Assembly: GCF_021213805.1 (NCBI RefSeq)
Contig: NZ_JAJQJI010000006.1
Span: 248,001 to 312,000 of the forward strand
Source of the DNA: Mycobacterium sp. MYCO198283
Lineage (GTDB): Bacteria; Actinomycetota; Actinomycetes; Mycobacteriales; Mycobacteriaceae
Direction of reading: 5' to 3'
Length of the DNA stretch: 64,000 bases
The position numbers and the translations under genes were made by a program. The notes under the pieces were generated by a model that saw nothing but the letters and a program-made list of their open reading frames with translations, had not been told where the DNA came from and made no database searches. This document shows positions 7,894 through 15,824 of the stretch, in pieces. Positions within the stretch are counted from its first letter, which is position 1; every line of letters starts with the position of its first letter.

Positions 7894-8166
7894 GGGTGGT
7901 CCTTTTCGATAACGCTTCTCGGTCGCGGAGGACATACATTAACGAGGCAATTCGACCGTGGTCGGCGAATATGACAATCATGATTCGCCGGGCCAGTGCG
8001 GCACGCTGAAACGGCTGCAGCCCAACCACTTTCACCAGTTCCCTCGTTATCGAGTAGTTGAATTCGACAACAACACCCGAGCTGCCCGTCGCGCGGCCAT
8101 TCGCGCATCCAATCAGGCGTCATGGTTCGCCCGGCGTCACACGATCCCCCGTTCTAGTATTCGCGC
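7894..8166. other. Divergent intergenic region of the GMC and LuxR genes
   Basis: This 273-nt gap is visibly less GC-rich than its flanks and holds both divergent promoters. On the minus strand a TAATGT box near 7937-7942 could serve the GMC operon. On the plus strand TAGTAT serves the LuxR gene. CTCG-TTAT-CGAG at 8043-8054 is a weak inverted repeat. No gene is supported here, and neither palindrome of the MarR promoter recurs. Confidence 0.5.
8155..8160 (+). promoter_or_regulatory. -10 box of the LuxR regulator gene (leaderless)
   Basis: TAGTAT ends six bases before the GTG start, the spacing expected when transcription begins at the start codon. This also supports the GTG at 8167. Confidence 0.5.
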
Positions 8167-10770
8167 GTGGGAGTGCGCTGGATCACCGCGCGGCGGGAGG
8201 ACACCCGTGAGCACCTGGCGCGCGCGCTGTCACCTCGCCGCCGCGGCGCGGTCCTGGTCGGTGCTGCCGGTGTCGGCAAGACGGTCATGTCGCGCGGGGT
8301 GGCGAAGGAGCTCCTCACCCGCCACCCCGAGGTGTCGTCGCACTGGATCTCGGGCACCGCCTCGGCGCAGCGCGTCCCGTTCGGCGCCTTCAGCCACCTC
8401 GTCGACGTCAGCGGGGACGACGAACCCGCGGCGCTCCTGCGACGGGCGCGAGAGACGTTGTGCCGCAGCGCGCCGCACGGCCTGCTCCTGGTGGTCGACG
8501 ACGCTCACCACCTCGACGTGCTGTCGGCGACGCTGGTGCACCAGCTCGGTGTCACCGGGGCCGCCCGGCTGCTGCTCACCGTCCGCGACGGCGAGACGCC
8601 GCCCGATGCGGTCACGGCGCTGTGGAAGGACCGGATCCTCGAACGCATCGATTTGCAGCCGTTCACGCCAGAGGAGACGGCAGCGCTGCTGCGCACCGTC
8701 CTCGGCGGGGCAGTCGAGTCGGTGACCACCGGACGCATGGTGGCGGTGAGTCAGGGCAACCCGCTTTACCTGCGTCACCTCGTCGAGGCGTCCGTCGCCT
8801 CGGGTGCGCTGCGCCAGGTCGACGACATCTGGCAATTGCGGGGCGAGTTCTCGCTCACCCCGCAGCTGTCGTCGCTGATCGACCTGCGGCTGGCCGGCAT
8901 GCCGCCGGCGGGCCGCGGCGTGCTCGAGTTCCTCGCTGTCGAAGAACCGCTGGCGGTCGGCGATCTCGCCGACCTGGTCGGCATCGACGCCGTCGAGCAG
9001 GCCGAGGCCACGGGGCTCATCACGGTCACCGAACGATCCGGGCACCTGGTGGCGCATCCGATCCACCCGCTCTACACCGAGCGCGTCCGCACCTCGATGG
9101 GCCGGCTCGCGCGGCGCCGGCTCAGCAAGCTGCTGGTCAGCCAGCTGTCGTCGCACCCGGCGCCCACCCTCACCGAGCGGCTGCGCGTCGCCGCCCTGGC
9201 GATCAACACCGACACCCCGCCCGACGCCCAGGAACTCATCACGCTGTCGTGGGAGGCGATGCGGATGGGCGACCTGACCTTGGGCGAGCGGCTGGCGCGC
9301 GCCGCGCTCCGGCAGTCGCCCACCCTGCAGGCGAAACTGCCGTTGTCCCACGCGCTGTCGTGGCAGGGCCGCGGCGCGGAGGCGGATGAGGCACTCACCG
9401 GGGTGGACCCGGACACGTTGTCGCCGTGGGAGCTCATGGCGTGGACGCTGCCCAAGGCGGCGAACATGTTCTGGATGCTCGGCGACTCGGCGCCGGCCGT
9501 GGCGTTCCTGCAGGAGATGCGCGCCAGGATCACCGAGCCGGCGGCGCTGCACACCATCGACGCGCTCGCCGCGACCTTCGCGATGAACACCGGTGATCCG
9601 TCCGCCGCGGTGAGCGTCGCCGCGGAGGTGCTCGCGGCGCCCGACGCGCTGGACCTCGCGGTGGCGTGGGCGGCCGCGACGGCCACGCTGTCGACGGCGC
9701 GCATGGGCCGGTTCGACGAGGTCGACGCACTGGCGGCACGCGGGCTCGCCGCTGCGCACCCGGGATTGCTGCGCTTCACCATCGGGCTGGGGCAGACGCT
9801 CACGCTCGTCATGGCCGGCGACGTGGCGGGCGCCGAGCGGCTCGCCCGCCACTACCTCGGGTTCTCCGAGTTCCAGCAGCCCGGTCGGGCCATCGGCGAG
9901 GTGCTCCTGGCGCAGGTGGTGATGGTGCGGGGCGGCTGCGACGAGGCGGTGTCGCTGTTGCGCCAAGCCGGCGCGGCGTTGACGTCGACCGGCTACAGCT
10001 GGGGACCGCTCGCGTTGATCTGTCTGGCGCAGGTGCTCGGCCAGCAGGGCAAGGCCACCGACGCGGCCGCGGCGGTCGAGCGCGCCGAGCGCGCGCACGC
10101 GATGCGCAGCGAGATCTACGCCCCCGATCTCGCGCTGGCCCGGGCGTGGAGCCGGGCCGCCGCGCGTGACATCCGCGGCGCGATCGGCGCGGCGCGCGAC
10201 GCTCGCCGCATCGCCGAGGCGTCCGGTCAACATGCCATCGCGCTGCGGGCGGTGCACGACGCCGTGCGGTTCGGCGACACCGCCGCGTCCGACGATGCGC
10301 GTCGTATCGCCCGCCAGCTGACGTGCCGGTTCGCGCCGCTCGTCGTCGAGCATGCGCGGGCGCTCGGCCGCGGCGACGGCCCCGCGCTCGACCGCATCGC
10401 CGCCGAGCTGCAGTCGATGGGCATGGTGGCCGCGGCCGCCGACGCCGCCGCCCAAGCGGCGACCGCCCATGCCGGGCGCCACGAGCGCGCGGGCGAGTTG
10501 GCGGCCAGGGCCACGGCGGCCTCGCTGGCGAACCGGTGCGGCAACCCGCTGACACCGGCGTTGGAGGCGGTGCTGAGCCCACTGCCGCTCACGGGCCGGG
10601 AACGCGAGATCGCCGTGATGGTGTCACAGGGTCTCTCCAACAAGGCGATTGCCGAGCAGCTGTGCGTCTCGGTGCGCACCGTCGAGGGGCACGTCTACCG
10701 GGCCTGCCAGAAGCTCGACGTGCCGGACCGGTCGGCGCTGGCAACCGCGGTGGCCGCCATCACCGGCTGA
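8167..10770 (+). CDS. LuxR-family regulator with AAA ATPase domain
   Basis: An 867-aa regulator of the large ATP-binding LuxR (LAL/MalT-like) type. The N-terminal AAA/STAND ATPase has Walker A GAAGVGKT at residues 32-39 and Walker B LLLVVDD ending at 112. The middle is a long alanine-rich helical repeat region resembling TPR solenoids. The C-terminal LuxR helix-turn-helix covers about residues 807-867 (LTGREREIAVMVSQGLSNKAIAEQL...SVRTVEGHV). Such proteins bind an inducer with the helical region, oligomerise with ATP and activate transcription. It is divergent from the GMC operon and followed 97 nt later by a small gene whose promoter carries a palindrome also found at the MarR gene; it is the natural candidate to bind there. 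The GTG start is supported by the leaderless -10. Confidence 0.92.
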   Translation: MGVRWITARREDTREHLARALSPRRRGAVLVGAAGVGKTVMSRGVAKELLTRHPEVSSHWISGTASAQRVPFGAFSHLVDVSGDDEPAALLRRARETLCRSAPHGLLLVVDDAHHLDVLSATLVHQLGVTGAARLLLTVRDGETPPDAVTALWKDRILERIDLQPFTPEETAALLRTVLGGAVESVTTGRMVAVSQGNPLYLRHLVEASVASGALRQVDDIWQLRGEFSLTPQLSSLIDLRLAGMPPAGRGVLEFLAVEEPLAVGDLADLVGIDAVEQAEATGLITVTERSGHLVAHPIHPLYTERVRTSMGRLARRRLSKLLVSQLSSHPAPTLTERLRVAALAINTDTPPDAQELITLSWEAMRMGDLTLGERLARAALRQSPTLQAKLPLSHALSWQGRGAEADEALTGVDPDTLSPWELMAWTLPKAANMFWMLGDSAPAVAFLQEMRARITEPAALHTIDALAATFAMNTGDPSAAVSVAAEVLAAPDALDLAVAWAAATATLSTARMGRFDEVDALAARGLAAAHPGLLRFTIGLGQTLTLVMAGDVAGAERLARHYLGFSEFQQPGRAIGEVLLAQVVMVRGGCDEAVSLLRQAGAALTSTGYSWGPLALICLAQVLGQQGKATDAAAAVERAERAHAMRSEIYAPDLALARAWSRAAARDIRGAIGAARDARRIAEASGQHAIALRAVHDAVRFGDTAASDDARRIARQLTCRFAPLVVEHARALGRGDGPALDRIAAELQSMGMVAAAADAAAQAATAHAGRHERAGELAARATAASLANRCGNPLTPALEAVLSPLPLTGREREIAVMVSQGLSNKAIAEQLCVSVRTVEGHVYRACQKLDVPDRSALATAVAAITG

Positions 10771-10784
10771 GCCGCCGCGCCTTT

Positions 10785-10802
10785 CGCGTAGTGCACTACG
10801 CG
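10785..10802 (+). promoter_or_regulatory. Shared operator-like element, copy 2
   Basis: CGCGTAGTGCACTACGCG is a perfect 18-bp palindrome. Its right part continues with TG to give the 18-nt word shared with 4459-4472. It lies 25 nt upstream of the TAGCCT -10 box of the next gene, centred near -44 of the expected start point, the place for an activator contacting RNA polymerase. Confidence 0.6.
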
Positions 10803-10825
10803 TGTTCGCTGGTGCCGGGCCGCCA

Positions 10826-10831
10826 TAGCCT
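10826..10831 (+). promoter_or_regulatory. -10 box of the small gene after the LuxR regulator
   Basis: TAGCCT matches TANNNT. The palindrome lies just upstream of the -35 position, and CAGGAG precedes the ATG at 10868. Confidence 0.45.
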
Positions 10832-10867
10832 GCGGGTCAGCCGGTCCGCCCGCTCAGGAGATTCCGA

Positions 10868-11173
10868 ATGCCCGATCCGTCAGCCGCGGCCCCTCTCAGC
10901 GGGTGCTTCGTCGCCGAGTGGTACCGACCGCAGCTCAGCCGGCCCGGCTTCGACAGCCTCGTCGCGCTCTTGGACTCCGCCGCAGCGGCGCTCGAAGCGG
11001 GCGGGGCGGTCCGGCTGCTCGTCGCGTTCGTGGTGCCCGCCGACGACACCGTCTACGGCGTGTTCGCCGCCGACACCGGCCAGCGAGTGCTGCAGATGTG
11101 CAGCCGCGCCGGTGTGCTGCCGCAGCGGATCACCCCGGATACCCACGTCGACGTGCGGCCCGTCGCCAGCTAA
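10868..11173 (+). CDS. Small conserved protein, possibly DUF4242-like
   Basis: A 101-aa protein with a strand-helix-strand pattern (GCFVAEWYRPQLS...LLVAFVVPADDTVYGVFAADTGQRVLQMCSRAGV) reminiscent of ferredoxin-like DUF4242 proteins (nickel-binding SCO4226 type). The match is by eye and weak. The ATG has a CAGGAG site seven bases upstream. It is the first gene after the LuxR regulator and has its own promoter with the operator-like palindrome, so it probably belongs to the regulated locus. Its stop overlaps the stop of the convergent asparagine synthase gene within the four bases CTAA. Confidence 0.75.
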   Translation: MPDPSAAAPLSGCFVAEWYRPQLSRPGFDSLVALLDSAAAALEAGGAVRLLVAFVVPADDTVYGVFAADTGQRVLQMCSRAGVLPQRITPDTHVDVRPVAS

Positions 11174-12918
11174 CCCGCCAGCACGTCGGTGAGATCGCCG
11201 GCGATCGGCGCGGCGGTGACGGTGGCCCGCCACCACAGGTCGGCGACCAGCAGTACCCAGCTTCGCAGCGCCACCAGCCCGGCGGCCGCGGCGTCCGGTG
11301 CGACCCAGCGGCGCGCCGCCGCCGGATCGACGATCTCGCCCAACCCGCCCGGCGTGGCCAGCAGCCGGCGCAGCGGCGCGTGCAGCCGCGCCGCACCCCA
11401 CGCGTCCAGCGGCGGCGCGAAGCCGCGTTTCGGCCGGTCGAGGATCGCGTCCGGCACGCAGCCGCGCAGCGATGCGCGCAGCAGTTCCTTGAGCGCGCCG
11501 CCCGGTAGCCGCACCGGTCCGGGCAGCCGCGCGGCCAGCTCGACCAGCCGGTGGTCCAGCAGCGGCACGCGGGCCTCCAGCGAGTGCACCATCGACGAGT
11601 TGTCCAAGAGCGGCAGCAGCGCCGCCGGCAGCGACAGCGTGCCGTCGAGGTACATGCGGGCCGCCGCCGGGTCGCCCGGTCCCACGACGGAGAGCGCGTC
11701 GCGCAGCCGCTGCGCCACCGGGTCGCCGGCAGGCAGTCCCAGCGCCTGCCGGACCTGCGCTTCGGGCAGCACCGACAGCTCCCGCACGTAGCGTTCCACC
11801 GGGTCGCCGTCGGCGAGCGTGTAGCGCCCGTAGCCGCCCCAGATCTCGTCGGCGCCGGTGCCACTGAGCACCACGGTGACGTCACGCGCCGCGACGTCGC
11901 AGATCGCCAGGCTCGGCAACAGCGCCGGATCACCCAGCGGTTCGGGTAGCCGCGCCGCCAAGGCGGGGAGCCCCTGCAGCGCGTCGACGGCGTCGACGGC
12001 CCGGGTGAGCAGCCGAGCGCCCAGTGCGTCGGCGGCCAGCCGCGCATATCGGCCGTCGCCGTCGGGTTCGGAGAAGTCGACGCAGTATCCGGGCGCGTCG
12101 CTGCCCAGCTCCCGAGCCGCCCACAGCACGGCGGTCGAATCGATGCCGCCCGACAGCAGCACGCCGACCGGCACGTCGGAGCGCAGCTGCAGCCGCACGG
12201 CGTCAACGGTCAGCTCTCGGATGCGGGCGTGCTGGTCGGCGTCGCCCACCTCGCCGTCGGGTGTCGGCCACGTCCACCAGCTGTGCTCGGTGACGGCGCC
12301 GGCCCGCCAGCTGACGACGCCGCCCGGCGGCACCTTGTGCACGTCCCGCAGCGGGGTGCGCGGCGCCGGCAGGTGGGTGAGCACCAGCATCTCCGCCATC
12401 GCGTCAAGATCCGGGACCCGCGGCAGCTCCGGGTCGAGCAGCAGCGCGGGCAGCTCCGAGGCGAACCGCAGCCGGCCGCCGGCATTGCTCCAGTACAGCG
12501 GTTTGACGCCGATCCGGTCGCGCACGAGGTGCACCACGTGCCCGTCGGAGATCGCCAGCGCGAACATCCCGTTGAGCCGGTCGAGGCAGGCGAGCCCCGC
12601 CTCCTCGTACAGGTGCGCCACCACCTCGATGTCGCTGCCGGTGGCGAAGCGGTGGCCGCGCCGGACGAGCTCGTCGCGCAGCTCGACGTGGTTGTAGATC
12701 TCGCCGTTGCCGACCACCGTGACGCCGCCGACGGTGATGGGCTGCCGCCCGCCGGCGACGTCGATGATCGCCAGCCGCGCGATCCCGAGGCCCACCCCGT
12801 CGCCGTCGGTCACCACCGTCTGCCGGTCGTCCGGGCCGCGGTGCTCCAGCGCGCGACACATGTCGTCGACCAGCCGCCACGATGTTCCCGGGCCGGCCGC
12901 ACCGGCGATTCCGCACAT
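11170..12918 (-). CDS. Asparagine synthase (glutamine-hydrolysing)-like protein
   Basis: A 582-aa class II glutamine amidotransferase fused to an asparagine-synthase domain. Cys2 of MCGIAG is the glutaminase nucleophile, with NGEIYNH at 71-77. The ATP pyrophosphatase loop SGGIDS is at 256-261, and SGTGADE follows further on. It makes an amide from glutamine-derived ammonia and an adenylated acid. The housekeeping mycobacterial AsnB is about 650 aa, so this shorter paralogue may act on another substrate, for example an osmolyte or cell-wall precursor. The start is the ATG giving Cys2; longer frames would bury the essential cysteine. A SigF-type promoter places the start within a few bases of the mRNA 5' end. 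It is divergent from the radical SAM gene. Confidence 0.88.
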   Translation of the reverse strand: MCGIAGAAGPGTSWRLVDDMCRALEHRGPDDRQTVVTDGDGVGLGIARLAIIDVAGGRQPITVGGVTVVGNGEIYNHVELRDELVRRGHRFATGSDIEVVAHLYEEAGLACLDRLNGMFALAISDGHVVHLVRDRIGVKPLYWSNAGGRLRFASELPALLLDPELPRVPDLDAMAEMLVLTHLPAPRTPLRDVHKVPPGGVVSWRAGAVTEHSWWTWPTPDGEVGDADQHARIRELTVDAVRLQLRSDVPVGVLLSGGIDSTAVLWAARELGSDAPGYCVDFSEPDGDGRYARLAADALGARLLTRAVDAVDALQGLPALAARLPEPLGDPALLPSLAICDVAARDVTVVLSGTGADEIWGGYGRYTLADGDPVERYVRELSVLPEAQVRQALGLPAGDPVAQRLRDALSVVGPGDPAAARMYLDGTLSLPAALLPLLDNSSMVHSLEARVPLLDHRLVELAARLPGPVRLPGGALKELLRASLRGCVPDAILDRPKRGFAPPLDAWGAARLHAPLRRLLATPGGLGEIVDPAAARRWVAPDAAAAGLVALRSWVLLVADLWWRATVTAAPIAGDLTDVLAG

Positions 12919-12928
12919 GGCGTGCGGC

Positions 12929-12954
12929 ATACCCGTCGGCGCGGGCCCGAAAGC
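12929..12954 (-). promoter_or_regulatory. SigF-type promoter of the AsnB-like gene
   Basis: Minus-strand GCTTT, 15-nt spacer, GGGTAT. The mycobacterial SigF consensus is about GGWWT-N15-17-GGGTAY, so only one -35 base deviates. The -10 ends ten bases before the ATG, giving a very short leader. Confidence 0.6.
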
Positions 12955-12992
12955 GGAATGGCGGTTCGGCCGCCGACGTTGCACCACACACG

Positions 12993-14114
12993 ATGACGGC
13001 GACTGTGACGATCCCCGCGACCTCTCTTTTCCGCTCCCCCGACTCCCCCACCCTGTGGACGCCCGCGCGTGTCCTGGTGACCCGCTCGGCGGCCGAGCAG
13101 CCCCACGGCGCGCAGATCGTCGCGCGCTGCGAGGCGGCCGGCGTCACCGACATCCAGCTGCTCAAGACCGACCGGCTGCCGTCGTCGCGCGCCGACAGCG
13201 ACCGCGCCGAGTACGCGCTCGCCAAGCGGACCATGGCCGTGGTGGTCGCACCGCCCAGCAAGCGCCGGCTGCAGCCCATCCCGCCGAGCGCCGACTGGCG
13301 CATCGACCTCGCGGAGGGCTGTCCGGGCCACTGCCAGTACTGCTACCTCGCCGGCTCGCTCTCCGGCCCGCCGATCACCCGCGTCTACGCCAACCTGCCC
13401 GAGATCCTCGCCGAGATGGACGCCCATGTCGGTCAGGGGTCCGTCACGTCGGGCTCGGCGGACCGCTCCGGCGAGGGCACCACGTTCGAGGCGTCCTGCT
13501 ACACCGATCCGCTCGCGCTCGAGCACCTGACCGGCTCGCTGTCCGCGGCGATCCGCCACGTCGGCACCCGGGCGTGGGCCGGTCCGGTCGGGCTGCGGTT
13601 CACCACCAAGTACGACAACGTCGGCCCGCTGCTCGACCTGCCACACGGCGGCCGCACCCGCATCCGGTTCTCGGTCAACGCCGAGGAGATCAGCGGCCGC
13701 TTCGAGGGCGGCACCGCAAGGCTGCCCAAGCGCATCGCCGCCCTGCGCGCCGCCGCGGCGGCCGGGTACCCGATCGGGCTGACCATCGCCCCGATCATGC
13801 CCATCCCCGACTGGCGCGACGGCTACGGCGCGCTGCTGCGCGACGTCGCCAGTGCGATCGCCGACGTCGACGACGTGGACCTGACCGTCGAGTGCATCAC
13901 GCACCGGTTCACACCGGGCAGCAAGGACGTGCTGCTCGGCTGGTACCCGCGCACCAAGCTGGAGATGGACGAGGCGGCGCGCACCCGCAAGTTCGGCAAG
14001 TTCGGCTCGACCAAGTACGTCTACCCGAAGGACACCATGGCCGAGCTGCGGTCGTGGTTCGCCGCCGAGCTGGCTGCCACGCTGCCGCAGGCCCAGGTGC
14101 TGTACTGGACCTGA
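12993..14114 (+). CDS. Spore photoproduct lyase-family radical SAM protein
   Basis: A 373-aa radical SAM protein. The 4Fe-4S motif is CPGHCQYC (Cys110, Cys114, Cys117) followed by Tyr118. FEASCYTD at 165-172 places Cys169 where Bacillus SPL has its catalytic Cys141. Thus all residues known for thymine-dimer (spore photoproduct) repair in SPL appear present, although mycobacteria do not form classical endospores. The family reaction would use a 5'-deoxyadenosyl radical to reverse a DNA lesion; another substrate is possible. The ATG at 12993 begins a Thr-rich short N-terminus. It is divergent from the AsnB-like gene across 74 nt and convergent with the deacetylase-like gene. Confidence 0.88.
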   Translation: MTATVTIPATSLFRSPDSPTLWTPARVLVTRSAAEQPHGAQIVARCEAAGVTDIQLLKTDRLPSSRADSDRAEYALAKRTMAVVVAPPSKRRLQPIPPSADWRIDLAEGCPGHCQYCYLAGSLSGPPITRVYANLPEILAEMDAHVGQGSVTSGSADRSGEGTTFEASCYTDPLALEHLTGSLSAAIRHVGTRAWAGPVGLRFTTKYDNVGPLLDLPHGGRTRIRFSVNAEEISGRFEGGTARLPKRIAALRAAAAAGYPIGLTIAPIMPIPDWRDGYGALLRDVASAIADVDDVDLTVECITHRFTPGSKDVLLGWYPRTKLEMDEAARTRKFGKFGSTKYVYPKDTMAELRSWFAAELAATLPQAQVLYWT

Positions 14115-14129
14115 CGACCTACAGGTCGT
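14114..14129. terminator. Short inverted repeat between convergent genes
   Basis: ACGACCT-AC-AGGTCGT spans the 4-nt gap between two converging stop codons. It could form a small hairpin on either transcript. There is no T-run. Confidence 0.3.
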
Positions 14130-15144
14130 GCAGCGTCCGCAGCGTCGCCACCACACCGCTGACGTCGGGCTCGGGCGGCAGCACCGGTGCCCCGGGGTCG
14201 ACGGCAGCCTCACCGATGAGCAGCCGGGCGATGTCGGCGCCGCCGTAGCGCAGCGCGTCGGCGTCGTAACCGCCTTCGAGCACGAACGCCACCCGGCCCT
14301 GGCAGACCCGGTCCGCCATCGCGATCGCCTCGGCCGCCAGCCGCGCGTACCCCGCAGCGGTGAGCTGCATGCCGGCGAGCGGGTCCGCCCAGTAGGCGTC
14401 GAACCCGACCGAGACGAGGATCAGTTCCGGGCGGTATCGCTCCACCACCGGCCACACCACTTCACCGAAGACGCGGGCATACGCCGCGTCCCCGCCTCCG
14501 GGGGGCAGCGGGATGTTCACCGTGTGGCCCGCGCCCGCACCAATCCCGACGTGGGTCGCCGCGCCGGTACCCGGGTAGAGCCGGTGCTGGTGCGCCGAGA
14601 CGTACAGGACCGACGGGTCGTCGTAGAACATCGCCTCCGTGCCGTTGCCGTGGTGGACGTCGTAGTCGAGGATCGCGATCCGCTGCAGCCCGTGACGGCG
14701 CTGCGCGTGCCGGGCGGCGATCGCGACGTTGCCGAGCAGACAGAACCCCATCGCCTGTTCGGGCATCGCGTGGTGACCCGGCGGCCGCATCGCGACGAGG
14801 GCGTTGCGCGCGACCCCGCCCAGGATCTGGTCGACCGCCGTCACCGATCCGCCCGCCGACAGCCGCGCGACCGCAAGCGTGTGCGGTCCCGCGTAGGTGT
14901 CGGCGTCGAGCATCGTCACGGCGTCCCGGTCGCTGAGGCGTCGCAGCTCGTCCAGATAGTCGGCGCTGTGCACGGCGAGCGCCGCGTCGTCGTCGATCGC
15001 CTCGGGCCGCAGCACGCGCAGCCGCTCGAACAACCCGGCCTCGTCGAGGCCGCGCCACACCGCCCGCAACCGGTTCGCGTTCTCCGGATGCCCGGGAAGA
15101 TCGTGGTCGACGCACCGCGGGTGCGTCACCAGCACGGTCGTCAC
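14119..15144 (-). CDS. Histone deacetylase-like (AcuC-type) amidohydrolase
   Basis: A 341-aa member of the arginase/deacetylase superfamily. It shows RPPGHHA with the active-site His pair (124, 125), DYDVHHGNGT with zinc ligands Asp162 and His164, and a later GFDAYWADP that supplies the third zinc ligand. Bacterial members deacetylate lysine (AcuC on acetyl-CoA synthetase) or polyamines. The GTG at 15144 begins MTTVLVTHPRCVDHD, the normal family N-terminus. No acetyltransferase gene is adjacent, so the substrate cannot be read from context. The stop lies four bases from the stop of the convergent SPL gene. Confidence 0.88.
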   Translation of the reverse strand: MTTVLVTHPRCVDHDLPGHPENANRLRAVWRGLDEAGLFERLRVLRPEAIDDDAALAVHSADYLDELRRLSDRDAVTMLDADTYAGPHTLAVARLSAGGSVTAVDQILGGVARNALVAMRPPGHHAMPEQAMGFCLLGNVAIAARHAQRRHGLQRIAILDYDVHHGNGTEAMFYDDPSVLYVSAHQHRLYPGTGAATHVGIGAGAGHTVNIPLPPGGGDAAYARVFGEVVWPVVERYRPELILVSVGFDAYWADPLAGMQLTAAGYARLAAEAIAMADRVCQGRVAFVLEGGYDADALRYGGADIARLLIGEAAVDPGAPVLPPEPDVSGVVATLRTLHDL

Positions 15145-15189
15145 AGCGTGATCACTCGAGCGAGGGTAACCACCGCGCTGCCCGGGGAC

Positions 15190-15195
15190 TAAGCT
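15190..15195 (+). promoter_or_regulatory. -10 box of the lipoprotein gene (leaderless)
   Basis: TAAGCT ends eight bases before the GTG at 15204. The spacing favours that GTG over the in-frame ATG at 15228. Confidence 0.4.
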
Positions 15196-15203
15196 GCCGG
15201 GTC

Positions 15204-15821
15204 GTGCCGAAGTCGACGATCGTGCGCATGCGGGTGTTCGCCACGGCGGTGGCCGTGGCGCTGAGCGCGGCCGGCGTCGCGGCGTGCGGCGAGGCCAGCC
15301 AGATCGTCACCACCGGGGACAGCCCGCAGCCCACCGCGAGCAGCACCGCGACATCGGACGCGGCACCCGCCGTCGACCCGGGCGCGCTGGCCAACGCGTT
15401 CGACTACTACGTACGGCAGAACGGCCGCAGCGGCTACTACTTCACCGCGCCCAGCGGCAGGTGGCGCTGTGCCATCGAGCCCCGGACCCGCGTTGCGTGC
15501 CAGGCCAGCGCCGGGTCGGCGATCCCGGTCGCGGGCGCACCGGACAGTGTGGTCGGGCCCGACGGGACCGACATCGCACCGAACACCATCGCGCTGGCCG
15601 AGGAGGGCGACGCCCGCTTCGAGTGGTCGGACCCCGCGACGTTCATCGCGGGACCGCCACCGAAACCGTTGCCGTTCGGGAAGATCCTGGCGATCGCCGG
15701 CTTCCGGTGCCACATCTCCGAGGCGGTCGGCATCTCATGCCGCAGTGAGCGCAGCGGCAACGGCTTCACCTTCTCCGCGGACGGCTACACGCTGCAGTAC
15801 ACCGCGTCACCGCGCGGCTGA
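15204..15821 (+). CDS. Probable secreted lipoprotein
   Basis: A 205-aa protein with a lipoprotein signal: basic start MPKSTIVRMR, hydrophobic VFATAVAVALSAAG and lipobox GVAACG, cysteine at about residue 32. After a Thr/Ser-rich linker comes a compact domain with four further cysteines (WRCAIE, RVACQ, FRCHIS, GISCRS) likely to form two disulfides outside the cell. No known domain recognised; similar disulfide-rich domains occur in many mycobacterial lipoproteins and serine/threonine-kinase-linked proteins. An in-frame ATG at 15228 would give a shorter signal peptide. It is convergent with the hemerythrin gene (3-nt gap). Confidence 0.8.
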   Translation: MPKSTIVRMRVFATAVAVALSAAGVAACGEASQIVTTGDSPQPTASSTATSDAAPAVDPGALANAFDYYVRQNGRSGYYFTAPSGRWRCAIEPRTRVACQASAGSAIPVAGAPDSVVGPDGTDIAPNTIALAEEGDARFEWSDPATFIAGPPPKPLPFGKILAIAGFRCHISEAVGISCRSERSGNGFTFSADGYTLQYTASPRG

Positions 15822-15824
15822 GGA

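Noticed and set aside
7862-8035. N-terminal extension of the GMC oxidase to an ATG at 8035 or 7939
   Set aside because: No ribosome site, extends into the divergent promoter region and precedes the FAD motif by an unusual basic stretch. The GTG at 7861 with coupling is better, though not certain.
8230-10482. A 750-codon open frame antisense to the LuxR regulator gene
   Set aside because: Codes for a low-complexity Arg/Gly/His/Gln-rich product as expected from the antisense frame of GC-rich coding DNA; no start signal or domain.
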